DNA from: Palleronia abyssalis
GTDB taxonomy: Bacteria; Pseudomonadota; Alphaproteobacteria; Rhodobacterales; Rhodobacteraceae
NCBI RefSeq assembly: GCF_900302445.1
Contig: NZ_ONZF01000004.1
Coordinates: 248,001 to 312,000 of the forward strand
Length of the DNA stretch: 64,000 bases
Direction of reading: 5' to 3'
The notes beneath the pieces were generated by a model. That model was not told the origin of the DNA, ran no database searches, and worked only from the letters and a program-made list of their open reading frames with translations. Shown here in pieces: positions 1 through 7,744 of this stretch; the first letter of the stretch is position 1, and each line of letters opens with the position of its first letter. Position numbers and translations under genes: made by a program.

Positions 1-28
1 GGCGTGCGGTCTCGATGTCGATCGACAT
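1..28 (-). CDS. N-terminal codons of an unidentified gene, cut by the window edge
   Basis: On the minus strand an ATG at 28-26 opens a frame reading MSIDIETAR to the window edge. It is preceded by AGAGGTG about 4 nt upstream, a plausible ribosome binding site. The ceramidase-like gene on the same strand ends 31 nt upstream of this start, so the two may be cotranscribed. Nine residues are too few to identify a family. Confidence 0.4.
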
Positions 29-59
29 GGGGCACCTCTGAACTCTGTCGTTCGGGGCT

Positions 60-710
60 TTACCCGCCGGTCCCCGCCGGTTCAAGGCGGTGCCGTCGCA
101 GGACGGTGATCATCCATCCCAACATCGCCGCATTCAAAAGATGCCAGGCGAAATGCGTGCCGACCGGCCACCAATCGCACAGCGCCATGTCCAGGGATCG
201 CGCCAGCAGCGAAAGACAAAGAACCCCCGCCCCGACCAGAAGCCCCGACGACACCCCGGGCAACCGGTGGCGCAGAAGCACCCCGTATGCCGCGATCAGA
301 AGCGGGACGGGCCAGTAGAAGGACGACACGGCGAAGCCGGGCAGCCGGTCGAAGATCCAGCCGGTCGCCGTGGCATAGGGAAAGAAGGCGAGCACCCCCA
401 GGGCCGCCGCCCAGACCGGCCACCCCCAGAAGCGGCGGTTCGCGGCATAGATGTAGGTCAGGATATACAGCAGGATCGGCAGCGTGTCGGTCAGCGCGGC
501 CCAGCGCGTGGCATAGGTGTGAAACAGCCCCGACCCGATGCCTATGGCGAACAGTATGGCGCACAGCACACGTTCGATCCCGCGGGCATTCGGCCACAGC
601 CAAAGCGCCGCCGCCATGAAGGCCACATTGGTGACCGCGTTCGCGGGTTCGGACCAAAGACCGGGGCCCATCCGTTCGCAATAGGCGTTCACCTGCTCAG
701 ACCAGTCCAT
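60..710 (-). CDS. Ceramidase-family (CREST superfamily) integral membrane protein
   Basis: This 216-residue protein is dominated by about seven hydrophobic segments. It carries the spaced polar residues typical of alkaline ceramidase/CREST hydrolases: GLFHTYATRW in an early helix, then a C-terminal segment with D, C and the histidine-rich WPVGTHFAWHLLNA. In the family these His/Asp residues bind a catalytic zinc within the membrane. The ATG at 710 is chosen over a GTG at 725 because GGAAGAGGG lies just upstream of it. The true substrate cannot be told from sequence; bacterial members need not act on ceramide. The MOSC gene lies just upstream on the same strand. Confidence 0.8.
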   Translation of the reverse strand: MDWSEQVNAYCERMGPGLWSEPANAVTNVAFMAAALWLWPNARGIERVLCAILFAIGIGSGLFHTYATRWAALTDTLPILLYILTYIYAANRRFWGWPVWAAALGVLAFFPYATATGWIFDRLPGFAVSSFYWPVPLLIAAYGVLLRHRLPGVSSGLLVGAGVLCLSLLARSLDMALCDWWPVGTHFAWHLLNAAMLGWMITVLRRHRLEPAGTGG

Positions 711-749
711 GCGTCCCTCTTCCACGGTGCCGCATACGGAGGTGACGGA

Positions 750-1226
750 TCAGAAGCCGTCTGCCAATGCGACCCGATCCCCCACTGCGACATCACCGCC
801 AGAAATGACGCTTGCATACCAGCCACCATGGCCCCGCACGGCGCTATAGCCACCGGCGCCGAACGTCTCTTCCATGCGCGAACACGGCGGGCACGGCCCC
901 TCGATCCGCAAGACGGCGTCGCCCAACCTGACGTCCTCCCTCTTCAGGGCCGCCAGATTGATCCCGGCCACCGCGACGTTGCGGCGCAGATCTTCTGGTG
1001 GAACGACATCCCGTCCAAGAAGTGCCGCGATCACCGGCAGGTGCTCGGCCTGGATCAGCGTTACGGCGCGCTTACCCGGCCGCCCATGATCCCCCTCTAG
1101 ACCTTGTTCAACGATCCGCGCGGCATCGACCGCCTGCACCTGTGCACGTCGCCCGGACCGCACGCCGATCCACGTCACCCGCCCGGTCTGTGCGTGGCGG
1201 GCCATCATCGCCTTCAGATCCGTCAT
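750..1226 (-). CDS. MOSC domain-containing protein
   Basis: The 158-residue protein is essentially one MOSC domain, the C-terminal domain of molybdenum-cofactor sulfurases and of YiiM-like reductases. The family signature is visible in the GLEGDHGR region, in RRNVAVAGINL, and in the cysteine-bearing PCPPCSRME, whose cysteine could carry sulfur or bind cofactor. A final GDRVAL segment matches the usual end of the fold. The ATG at 1226 is preferred to an upstream GTG at 1271 because the domain starts soon after it. Its role, probably molybdenum-cofactor or sulfur chemistry in the cytoplasm, is inferred from family only. It lies just upstream of the ceramidase-like gene. Confidence 0.8.
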   Translation of the reverse strand: MTDLKAMMARHAQTGRVTWIGVRSGRRAQVQAVDAARIVEQGLEGDHGRPGKRAVTLIQAEHLPVIAALLGRDVVPPEDLRRNVAVAGINLAALKREDVRLGDAVLRIEGPCPPCSRMEETFGAGGYSAVRGHGGWYASVISGGDVAVGDRVALADGF

Positions 1227-1288
1227 CCTGACATGCCGCCTTTCCGTTCTAGCTTGCCGCCCAACTGCCACCCCACGGAGGATGATCC

Positions 1289-2242
1289 ATGCTCACACGC
1301 CGTCAAATGCTTGCCACCGGTGCCGCCCTGCCGCTGGTCCCCGCCACGGCCCGCGCCGCCAGCCACACCGGGACCACCGGCACAAACGCCTTGGCCGACG
1401 CCCTTCGCTTTCCGCTGGGCGAGGACATGGCCGTCACCGTCCTGTCCGACGGCGCACTTCGCATCGGGCCAGAGGCGCTTCAGGGTATCGATGCCGAAGG
1501 CTACGCCACGCTGATGCAGGACGCCTATCGCGACCCCGACACGTTCCGCGCCGCCGTCAACGGATTCCTGGTCGAAGCGAATGGCGAGAAGATGCTGATC
1601 GACGCCGGCACCGGCGGCGCGATGGGCCCCGATCTGGGACGCCTGCTGGGGAACCTGTCGGCCACCGGCACCGCGCCCGAGGACATCACCCGCGTGATCG
1701 CCACCCACCTGCACCCCGACCACATGGGCGGCGCTGTCGAGGGCGGAGAGGCCGTCTTCCCCAATGCCGAGTTGACCGTCCACGAGCAGGAGCGCGCCTT
1801 CTGGACCGACGACGCCAACATGGCCGAAGGGTCCGAGCAGTTCTTCCAGATCGCCCGCACCGTTCTGGATCAATACAGTGACCGGCTGAACGTCATCTCG
1901 GGCGACGAGGTCGAGGTCGCGCCGGGCCTCACCTCGATGTTCCTGCCCGGCCACACCCCCGGCCATACGGGCTATGTGCTGGATTCCGGCGACCAGTCCG
2001 TGCTGATCTGGGCCGACATCGTTCACGCCGCCCCCGTCCAGCTGGCCCGCCCCGAGGTCACCATCGGCTTCGACGTGAACCCCGAACAGGCGGCAGAGAC
2101 GCGCGCGGCCCTTCTGGACCGGGTCGTGGCTGACCGCATGATGATCGCAGGCAGCCATATAGACTTCCCCGGCATGGGCCACATTGCCCCCCAAGGCGAA
2201 GGCTACCGCATGGTGAACGCGGCCTACCCCTACCGCGCCTGA
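1289..2242 (+). CDS. Tat-exported metallo-beta-lactamase-fold hydrolase (methyl parathion hydrolase-like)
   Basis: The protein has 317 residues. Its N-terminus has a twin-arginine motif (LTRRQMLATGAA) followed by a hydrophobic stretch and a plausible cleavage site after ATARA, so export to the periplasm is expected. The metal ligands H140, H142, D144 and H145 lie in HLHPDH; further ligands lie in GHTPGHTG, WADIVH and GSHIDFPG. The tail around IVHAAPVQ and GSHIDFPGMGH resembles methyl parathion hydrolase and related lactonase/organophosphate hydrolases. GGAGG lies 8 nt before the ATG. A cytosolic paralog follows after 53 nt, which include a GC-rich hairpin. The natural substrate (lactone, ester or other) is unknown. 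Confidence 0.82.
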   Translation: MLTRRQMLATGAALPLVPATARAASHTGTTGTNALADALRFPLGEDMAVTVLSDGALRIGPEALQGIDAEGYATLMQDAYRDPDTFRAAVNGFLVEANGEKMLIDAGTGGAMGPDLGRLLGNLSATGTAPEDITRVIATHLHPDHMGGAVEGGEAVFPNAELTVHEQERAFWTDDANMAEGSEQFFQIARTVLDQYSDRLNVISGDEVEVAPGLTSMFLPGHTPGHTGYVLDSGDQSVLIWADIVHAAPVQLARPEVTIGFDVNPEQAAETRAALLDRVVADRMMIAGSHIDFPGMGHIAPQGEGYRMVNAAYPYRA

Positions 2243-2253
2243 TACAACAGACC

Positions 2254-2274
2254 GCCCCGGCCCCGAGCCGGGGC
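2254..2274 (+). terminator. GC-rich hairpin between the two metallo-hydrolase genes
   Basis: GCCCCGG at 2254-2260 pairs with CCGGGGC at 2268-2274 around a 7-nt loop, 11 nt after the stop of the first gene. No T-run follows directly, so it may be an attenuator or mRNA stabiliser rather than a full terminator. Confidence 0.4.
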
Positions 2275-2295
2275 ACCTTTGACAAGAGGACTTCC

Positions 2296-3111
2296 ATGAC
2301 CCGCCTTCCCGACGCCCAGCGCCTTCATGTCGGCGCGATCCGCATCACCGCCCTTTCGGACGGGCCCCTGCCCCTGGGCCTCGACAATCTAAAGGGTGTG
2401 GACGCGCCCGAATATGCCCGCCTTCTGCACATGCACCACGCCGACCCGGAGAGTTGGCGGTCTGGCCTGAACGCCTTCGTGATCGAAACGGGCGACCGTA
2501 CGATCCTGGTCGATGCCGGGGTCGCGGGGAACATGGGCGAACAGACGGGTCGGGTTCCGGCGAACCTTCAGGCTGCGGGATTCTCGCCCGAGGATATCGA
2601 CACCGTCTATGTCACCCATATGCATGCCGATCACATCGCGGGCCTCATGAGCGACGGCAAGGCCACCTTCCCCAAGGCCCATCTGCGCGTCCATCAGGCC
2701 GACAAGGATCACTTCGCCGGGAACGACCTCGCGCAATCGTTCCTTTCCGCATACGAGCACGAGACCTTCGCGGGCGAGACGGACATCGCCCCCGGCCTGC
2801 GCGCCTTGCCGCTGCCGGGCCATACGCCCGGACATTCGGGGTTGGAGATCATGGATGGCGACAAGACCATGCTGATCTGGACCGACATCGTTCATATCGC
2901 GCCCGTCCAGTTGGCCAACCCCGAGATCGGGACCGGCTTCGACGTGGATATCGACGCGGCACGCGCAACCCGTAAACAGATTCTCGACCGGGTGACGGTG
3001 GACCGTACGCCAATCCTGGGCAGCCATATCACCTTCCCCGGTGCTGGCGTGATCGAGGCGGCATCCGAAGGCTATCGCTTCGTGCCGATGTACTACACGC
3101 ATGACACCTAA
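2296..3111 (+). CDS. Cytosolic metallo-beta-lactamase-fold hydrolase (methyl parathion hydrolase-like)
   Basis: This 271-residue paralog of the preceding gene lacks a signal peptide and begins directly with the fold (VGAIRITALSDG). The zinc ligands H108, H110, D112 and H113 are in HMHADH; others are in GHTPGHSG, WTDIVHIAPVQ and GSHITFPG. The C-terminal YRFVPMYY matches the end of methyl-parathion-hydrolase-type proteins. AAGAGGA precedes the ATG. Its stop overlaps the stop of the convergent GntR-type gene by 4 nt. The pair probably handles one class of compound in two compartments; no natural substrate can be named from sequence. Confidence 0.82.
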   Translation: MTRLPDAQRLHVGAIRITALSDGPLPLGLDNLKGVDAPEYARLLHMHHADPESWRSGLNAFVIETGDRTILVDAGVAGNMGEQTGRVPANLQAAGFSPEDIDTVYVTHMHADHIAGLMSDGKATFPKAHLRVHQADKDHFAGNDLAQSFLSAYEHETFAGETDIAPGLRALPLPGHTPGHSGLEIMDGDKTMLIWTDIVHIAPVQLANPEIGTGFDVDIDAARATRKQILDRVTVDRTPILGSHITFPGAGVIEAASEGYRFVPMYYTHDT

Positions 3112-3794
3112 GCGGGCGTGACTTTCGTGAAGTGATACCGCTCCACCCGGCGCGCGGCGGACCGAACGTCGCGGCGGATGGCCGCGTCCAGCGCAACGGC
3201 ATCACGCCCCGCAAGGGCCGCGCGGATCGCATCATGGGCGTCGGCGGGTTCGACCGTATCCGGGTCTTCCTTCACCAGCCGCTGAAAAGGGCCCAGCTGA
3301 AGCCATACGCTTTCGATCAGCGGCATCGCGGCATGATCGGGGGGCAGTTCGTACAAGGTCCGGTGGAAGTCTTGGTTCAGCCCGGTGATCGCATCCAGAT
3401 CGCCCGCAGCCTGCGCGGCGCAGATTCCCCGGTCGATCCCCTCCATCCGGCTGATCACCAGATCCGACACGTGCGGCAAGCTTTGCGCGGCCGCATGAAC
3501 TTCAAGGGTCTCGCGCAGGGCCACCAGTTCCTCGAACCGGCCTGCCGTCATATCGGGCACCCGCAGCCGCCGGTTGCCCAACACCTCGATCGCGTTCTCG
3601 GAGCTTAGCCGGCGCAGCGCCTCGCGAATGGGCGTCGGGCTGAGGTCAAGGCTTTCCGCCAGACCTCGGATGGTCAGGGACGCACCGGGGGTCAGCCACC
3701 CCACCATCAACGCATGGCGCAGCCGCCGATAGGCGTACTCCTGGCCCGTCATCTCGGACCCTCTGGCGATGTCGGGAAGCGCTGTGATCTGCAT
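3108..3794 (-). CDS. GntR/FCD-family transcriptional regulator
   Basis: The protein has 228 residues. The N-terminal winged helix-turn-helix (about residues 15-80) contains SPTPIREALRRL, the GntR recognition helix. The rest is an all-helical FCD ligand-binding domain with the expected histidine in QDFHRTLYEL. The ATG at 3794 is chosen because GAGGAGGGG lies just upstream; longer starts up to 3851 lack this. The gene diverges from the gamma-glutamylamine operon, and the space between them contains AT-rich DNA with a repeated TATCACA. It is therefore likely to control that operon, with an amine or its derivative as ligand. The ligand is an inference. Confidence 0.85.
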   Translation of the reverse strand: MQITALPDIARGSEMTGQEYAYRRLRHALMVGWLTPGASLTIRGLAESLDLSPTPIREALRRLSSENAIEVLGNRRLRVPDMTAGRFEELVALRETLEVHAAAQSLPHVSDLVISRMEGIDRGICAAQAAGDLDAITGLNQDFHRTLYELPPDHAAMPLIESVWLQLGPFQRLVKEDPDTVEPADAHDAIRAALAGRDAVALDAAIRRDVRSAARRVERYHFTKVTPA

Positions 3795-3865
3795 CCTCGA
3801 CCCCTCCTCGCGCGCCGATGATGAAGCCGGGCGTGACACGCCGATTGACACTTGTCCAGAAATTA

Positions 3866-3892
3866 TATCACAAGGCGGAAATAGGTATCACA
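3866..3892. promoter_or_regulatory. Direct repeats in the divergent promoter of the polyamine-type operon
   Basis: TATCACA occurs at 3866-3872 and again at 3886-3892, 20 bp apart, so both copies face the same side of the helix. TTGACA lies at 3845-3850 on the plus strand, and TATAAT reads on the minus strand at 3867-3862. The site may be bound by the adjacent GntR/FCD protein, but the repeats are short and the assignment is tentative. Confidence 0.35.
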
Positions 3893-3910
3893 TTTTTCGG
3901 ATTCGCAGAC

Positions 3911-5263
3911 ATGGCCAAGACGGCCCCGATCAACAGGCTGGAAACCGACCACCCCGAGGTGGACGCGGTCTTTGCCTGCATCTGCGATCTGAATGGGGTG
4001 ATGCGGGGCAAACGGCTACCGGCCGACCAGATTTCCAAGGTGCGCGATGGCGGCCTGCGGATGCCCCTGTCGCTTCTGGGCATGGATATCTGGGGCGAGG
4101 ATGTCGAGGGCAGCGATCTGGTGTTCGAAACCGGCGACGCCGACGGCATCTGCGAGCACACCGGCCGGGCGTTGTCACTGGTAAACTGGACCGAACGGCC
4201 CACCGCGTTCGTCCAGCTCTGGACCCGGCAGGAGGACGGGCGCCCCTTCCTTGGCGATCCGCGCCGTGCGCTGGCGGCGGTGGTCGACCGTTTCACCGCC
4301 CATGGCCTGACCCCGGTCGTCGCGACCGAGCTGGAATTCTACATCGTCGATCCCACGAAGGCGGCCCCCCAACCCCCGCGATCGCCCGTCACCGGCAAGC
4401 GGCTGGATTCGGACGGCGCCCTCAGCCTCGACGAGCTTCAGCATTTCGACAGCCTGCTGAACGAGATCTACGACGGCTGCAGGGCGCAGGACATCCCCGC
4501 CGACAGCGCGATCTCGGAAAACGGCGCCGGCCAGTTCGAGATCAATTTCACCCACCTCGCCGATCCGCTGAAAGCGGCCGACGACGCGGTGCTGTTCAAG
4601 CGCCTCGTCCGCGGCCTTGCCCGAAAGCATGGCTTCGCCGCGACCTTCATGGCGAAACCCTATGGCGACCGCGCCGGGTCGGGCATGCACGCACATGTCT
4701 CGCTGATCGACAAGGACGGGCGCAACGTCTTCGACAATGGGGGCCCCGACGGCACGACCTTGATGCGCAACGCCGTGGCCGGCCTGATCCGGACCCTGCC
4801 CGAGAACGGCCTGATCTTCGCCCCGCACGAGAATAGCTATCGCCGCCTGCTGCCAGGGGCACACGCCCCCGCCGCCGTCGCTTGGGGCTATGAAAACCGT
4901 ACCGTCGCCATCCGCATTCCCGGCGGCGACCACCGCGCGCGCCGGATCGAACACCGCGTCGCGGGCGCGGATGCGAACCCCTACCTCGTGCTGTCCGCGA
5001 TCCTGGGCGGCATGCTTCTGGGCATCGAACGGGAGTGGACCCCGCCCGATCCGGTGACAGGTGACGCGTATTCCATGCGGCTGGACCGGCTGCCGCCCGA
5101 CTGGGCCTCGGCCATCGACGCCTTCGCCCGCGGCGTGCATGTCGGTGACATCTACGCCCCGCGCCTGCTGCGCATGTTCGAGCAGTGTAAGCGGCAGGAA
5201 CTGGGGCGCTTCACCCGGCACGTCACCGATTTCGAATATCATTCCTATCTGGAAGCGGTCTGA
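3911..5263 (+). CDS. puuA: Glutamine synthetase-family gamma-glutamylamine ligase (PuuA-like)
   Basis: The 450-residue protein belongs to the glutamine synthetase superfamily. It shows the catalytic elements ATELEFYIVD, ENGAGQFEINF, GSGMHAHVSL and the arginine-rich NSYRRLLPG and NRTVAIRIPGG. The N-terminus (CDLNGVMRGKRLP) is of the type found in PuuA-like ligases rather than nitrogen-assimilatory GlnA. It should join glutamate to an amine such as putrescine with ATP in the cytoplasm. The neighbouring FAD oxidase and PotFGHI importer support a gamma-glutamyl polyamine pathway. The ATG at 3911 is used because homology starts there, although its ribosome site is weak; a start at 3818 is possible. 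Other amines (for example ethanolamine or isopropylamine) remain possible substrates. Confidence 0.82.
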   Translation: MAKTAPINRLETDHPEVDAVFACICDLNGVMRGKRLPADQISKVRDGGLRMPLSLLGMDIWGEDVEGSDLVFETGDADGICEHTGRALSLVNWTERPTAFVQLWTRQEDGRPFLGDPRRALAAVVDRFTAHGLTPVVATELEFYIVDPTKAAPQPPRSPVTGKRLDSDGALSLDELQHFDSLLNEIYDGCRAQDIPADSAISENGAGQFEINFTHLADPLKAADDAVLFKRLVRGLARKHGFAATFMAKPYGDRAGSGMHAHVSLIDKDGRNVFDNGGPDGTTLMRNAVAGLIRTLPENGLIFAPHENSYRRLLPGAHAPAAVAWGYENRTVAIRIPGGDHRARRIEHRVAGADANPYLVLSAILGGMLLGIEREWTPPDPVTGDAYSMRLDRLPPDWASAIDAFARGVHVGDIYAPRLLRMFEQCKRQELGRFTRHVTDFEYHSYLEAV

Positions 5264-6573
5264 TGGACATGCCCGCCCACCCTTACGCAGGATCGGGCGC
5301 CTATCCGCCCAGCTACTACGCCGCCACGGCAAACCCGGCGCCCCTGCGCCCGCGCCTCGAAGGGCGTGTCGAGACGGATGTCTGCATCGTCGGGGGCGGG
5401 TATTCCGGTCTGTCTGCCACCATCTCCCTGCTGGAGCGGGAGCACAAGGTCACCCTGATCGAAGGCGCGCGCATCGGCTGGGGCGCGTCGGGCCGCAACG
5501 GCGGCCAGATCGTCAACGGGTTGAACGCGGGGCTGCATGTGTTCCGCAAGCGCTTCGGTGACGACACGGCACGGTTCGTCGCAGGGCTGGTGAACGAAGG
5601 CGGCGACATCATCCGCGACCGCGTGGCCAGGTACGACATCGCCTGCGACCTGAAACAGGGCAACGTTTTTGCCGCCTTCAACGCGCGCCACATGCGTGAG
5701 TTGTCGGAAAAGCGCGATCTCTGGGCGTCCTACGGGCTGGACAATTTCCAGATGCTCGACCGCGCCCAAATCCGGGACCACGCCGCCACTGACGCGTATG
5801 CCGGCGGCATGATCGACCATCGCGGCGGCCACATGCATCCGCTGAACCTTGCTCTGGGCGAGGCTGCGGCGGTCGAAACCCTCGGCGGCACGATCCACGA
5901 GATGTCGCCCGTCATTTTCGCCGACACGCACCGCGACCGGCCCCTGATCCGCACGGCCGATGGCGAGGTCGAGGCGCGGACCCTGATCCTGTGCGGCAAC
6001 GCCTACCTGAAGGGCGTTCTGCCCAACCTCGAATCCCGCGTCATGCCGGTCAGTACGCAGATCATGGCGACCGAACCCCTGGGCGCGGACCGCGCGAAGG
6101 CCCTGATGCCCGCAGATACTTGTGTCGAGGATGTCCGCTATATCCTGGATTACTACCGCATCTCCGCCGACAACCGCCTGCTGTTCGGGGGAGGGTCCGT
6201 CTATGGCGGCACCGATCCCAAGGACATCAAGGCCAAGCTTCTGGGGGCGATGCTGCGCCTGTTCCCCGACCTGAAGGGCACGAAGATCGACCACGCGTGG
6301 TCCGGCAACTTCGCCCTGTCGTTCCTGCGTGTGCCGCAGATGGGCCGGATCGGCGACAATACCTATTTCGCGCAGGGCTATTCGGGCCACGGCGTCGTCG
6401 GCTCGCACCTGTTCGGTCATATCCTGGCAGAGGCGATCCACGGCGACCTGACGCGCTTCGATACCTTCGCCGGAATGCCGTGGCTGCCCTTCCCCGGCGG
6501 TCGCACCTTCCGCGTCCCCTACTCGGTCCTCGGCGCGTGGTGGTACGCCACCCGCGACCGGCTGGGCGTCTGA
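5263..6573 (+). CDS. puuB: FAD-dependent gamma-glutamylamine oxidase (PuuB-like)
   Basis: The 436-residue protein is a DAO-type flavoprotein. The dinucleotide-binding motif VCIVGGGYSGLSA sits at about residue 45, followed by the conserved GWGASGRNGGQI. A C-terminal GYSGHGVVGSHLFG segment closes the FAD site. PuuB oxidises gamma-glutamylputrescine to gamma-glutamyl-aminobutyraldehyde, releasing ammonia and peroxide. The start codon overlaps the stop of the synthetase gene (TGATG), a sign of translational coupling. The PotF-like gene begins 32 nt downstream. Sarcosine- or glycine-oxidase-like enzymes share this fold, so the substrate rests on context. Confidence 0.82.
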   Translation: MDMPAHPYAGSGAYPPSYYAATANPAPLRPRLEGRVETDVCIVGGGYSGLSATISLLEREHKVTLIEGARIGWGASGRNGGQIVNGLNAGLHVFRKRFGDDTARFVAGLVNEGGDIIRDRVARYDIACDLKQGNVFAAFNARHMRELSEKRDLWASYGLDNFQMLDRAQIRDHAATDAYAGGMIDHRGGHMHPLNLALGEAAAVETLGGTIHEMSPVIFADTHRDRPLIRTADGEVEARTLILCGNAYLKGVLPNLESRVMPVSTQIMATEPLGADRAKALMPADTCVEDVRYILDYYRISADNRLLFGGGSVYGGTDPKDIKAKLLGAMLRLFPDLKGTKIDHAWSGNFALSFLRVPQMGRIGDNTYFAQGYSGHGVVGSHLFGHILAEAIHGDLTRFDTFAGMPWLPFPGGRTFRVPYSVLGAWWYATRDRLGV

Positions 6574-6605
6574 CCATGATCCCCCGTCCCTTGTTGGAGT
6601 TTCCC

Positions 6606-7685
6606 ATGACCCGGACGACACTCGCCGCGATCCTCATCGCGGCCCCCTTCGCCGCGCAGGCGCAGGAGCTGAACTTCTACAACTGGTCCGACTACATTGC
6701 CGAGGACACGATCCCGAACTTCGAGGCCGAGACAGGCACGAACGTCAATTACGACGTGTTCGACTCGAACGAAGTGGTCGAGGCGAAGCTGCTCGCCGGA
6801 TCGACCGGTTACGACCTTGTGGTCCCCTCGCTGGAGTTCATGGCGCGCCAAGCCCAGGCGGGGGTGTTCCAGCCGATCGATCGCACGAAGATCCCCAATT
6901 ACGACAACCTAGACCCCGAGATCATGCGCATCGTTTCGGCCAATGACGAGGGGAACACCTTCGGCATCCCGTGGATGATGTATTCGGTCGGTCCGGGCTA
7001 CAATGTGGACATGGTGACCCAGCGTCTGGGCGAGGATGCGAACATCGACAGCTGGTCGATCGTGTTCGACCCCGAGAATGCCGAGAAGCTGGCCGATTGC
7101 GGGATCGCATTGCTGGATTCCCCGACCGAGATGACAGCCGCCGCGTTGAACTATCTGGGCCTCGATCCCACATCCGAGGATGCGGGCGATCTGGAACAGG
7201 CGACAGAGCTTCTGACCTCCATCCGGCCGCATATCCGCTATTTCCATTCGTCCCAGTATATCAACGACCTGGCGAACGGGGATATCTGCTTGGCCATTGG
7301 CTATTCGGGCGACATCTTGCAGGCCAAGGACCGCGCGGCCGATTCCGGGAACGGTGTCGACATCCGGTATGTCATCCCTGAGGAAGGCGCGCAGTTGGGC
7401 TTCGACATGCTGGCGATCCCGGCGGATGCCCCGAACCCGGACGCGGCGCACGCCTTCATCGACCACTTCCTGCGCCCCGAAGTAACGGCCGCGATCTCGG
7501 ACGCGGTGTTCTATGCGAATGCCAACCGTGAGGCCACGGAGCTGGTGGCCGACGAGGTGCGCACCGATCCAGGCATCTACCCGCCCGAGGCGACGCTGCA
7601 GAAAATGTATTCCGCCAAACCCCATTCGGCGCGCTACGACCGCGCGCTGACGCGCGCCTGGACCTCGCTCAAGACCGGGCTCTAG
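6606..7685 (+). CDS. potF: Polyamine ABC transporter substrate-binding protein (PotF/SpuD-like)
   Basis: The 359-residue precursor has a signal peptide ending near AAQAQ. The mature protein begins ELNFYNWSDYIAEDT, the hallmark opening of putrescine/spermidine receptors, and contains ANGDICLAIGYSGD, also typical. It would bind polyamines in the periplasm and hand them to the PotGHI complex. TTGGAG upstream favours the ATG at 6606 over one at 6576. Placing a polyamine receptor directly after the gamma-glutamylamine ligase and oxidase supports uptake and catabolism of putrescine-like amines. A strong hairpin follows the gene. Confidence 0.9.
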   Translation: MTRTTLAAILIAAPFAAQAQELNFYNWSDYIAEDTIPNFEAETGTNVNYDVFDSNEVVEAKLLAGSTGYDLVVPSLEFMARQAQAGVFQPIDRTKIPNYDNLDPEIMRIVSANDEGNTFGIPWMMYSVGPGYNVDMVTQRLGEDANIDSWSIVFDPENAEKLADCGIALLDSPTEMTAAALNYLGLDPTSEDAGDLEQATELLTSIRPHIRYFHSSQYINDLANGDICLAIGYSGDILQAKDRAADSGNGVDIRYVIPEEGAQLGFDMLAIPADAPNPDAAHAFIDHFLRPEVTAAISDAVFYANANREATELVADEVRTDPGIYPPEATLQKMYSAKPHSARYDRALTRAWTSLKTGL

Positions 7686-7693
7686 GCCAAGCC

Positions 7694-7724
7694 GGGGTCG
7701 CCCGCTTTCCCTCCGGGCGGCCCC
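7694..7724 (+). terminator. Long hairpin between potF and potG
   Basis: GGGGTCGCCCG at 7694-7704 pairs with CGGGCGGCCCC at 7714-7724, an 11-bp stem with one T-G wobble and a 9-nt loop. It lies 9 nt after the potF stop. Such structures after receptor genes often stop some transcripts or protect the 3' end, so that receptor outnumbers transporter. No clear T-run follows, so partial termination is inferred. Confidence 0.5.
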
Positions 7725-7744
7725 AGTTTCATTCGGGACCATAC

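Noticed and set aside
3911-5263. Nitrogen-assimilatory glutamine synthetase (GlnA)
   Set aside because: The PuuA-like N-terminus and the neighbouring flavin oxidase and PotFGHI genes fit a gamma-glutamylamine ligase better.
4175-5332. A 385-codon minus-strand frame
   Set aside because: It lies opposite the well-supported glutamine synthetase-family gene and shows no coding signature.
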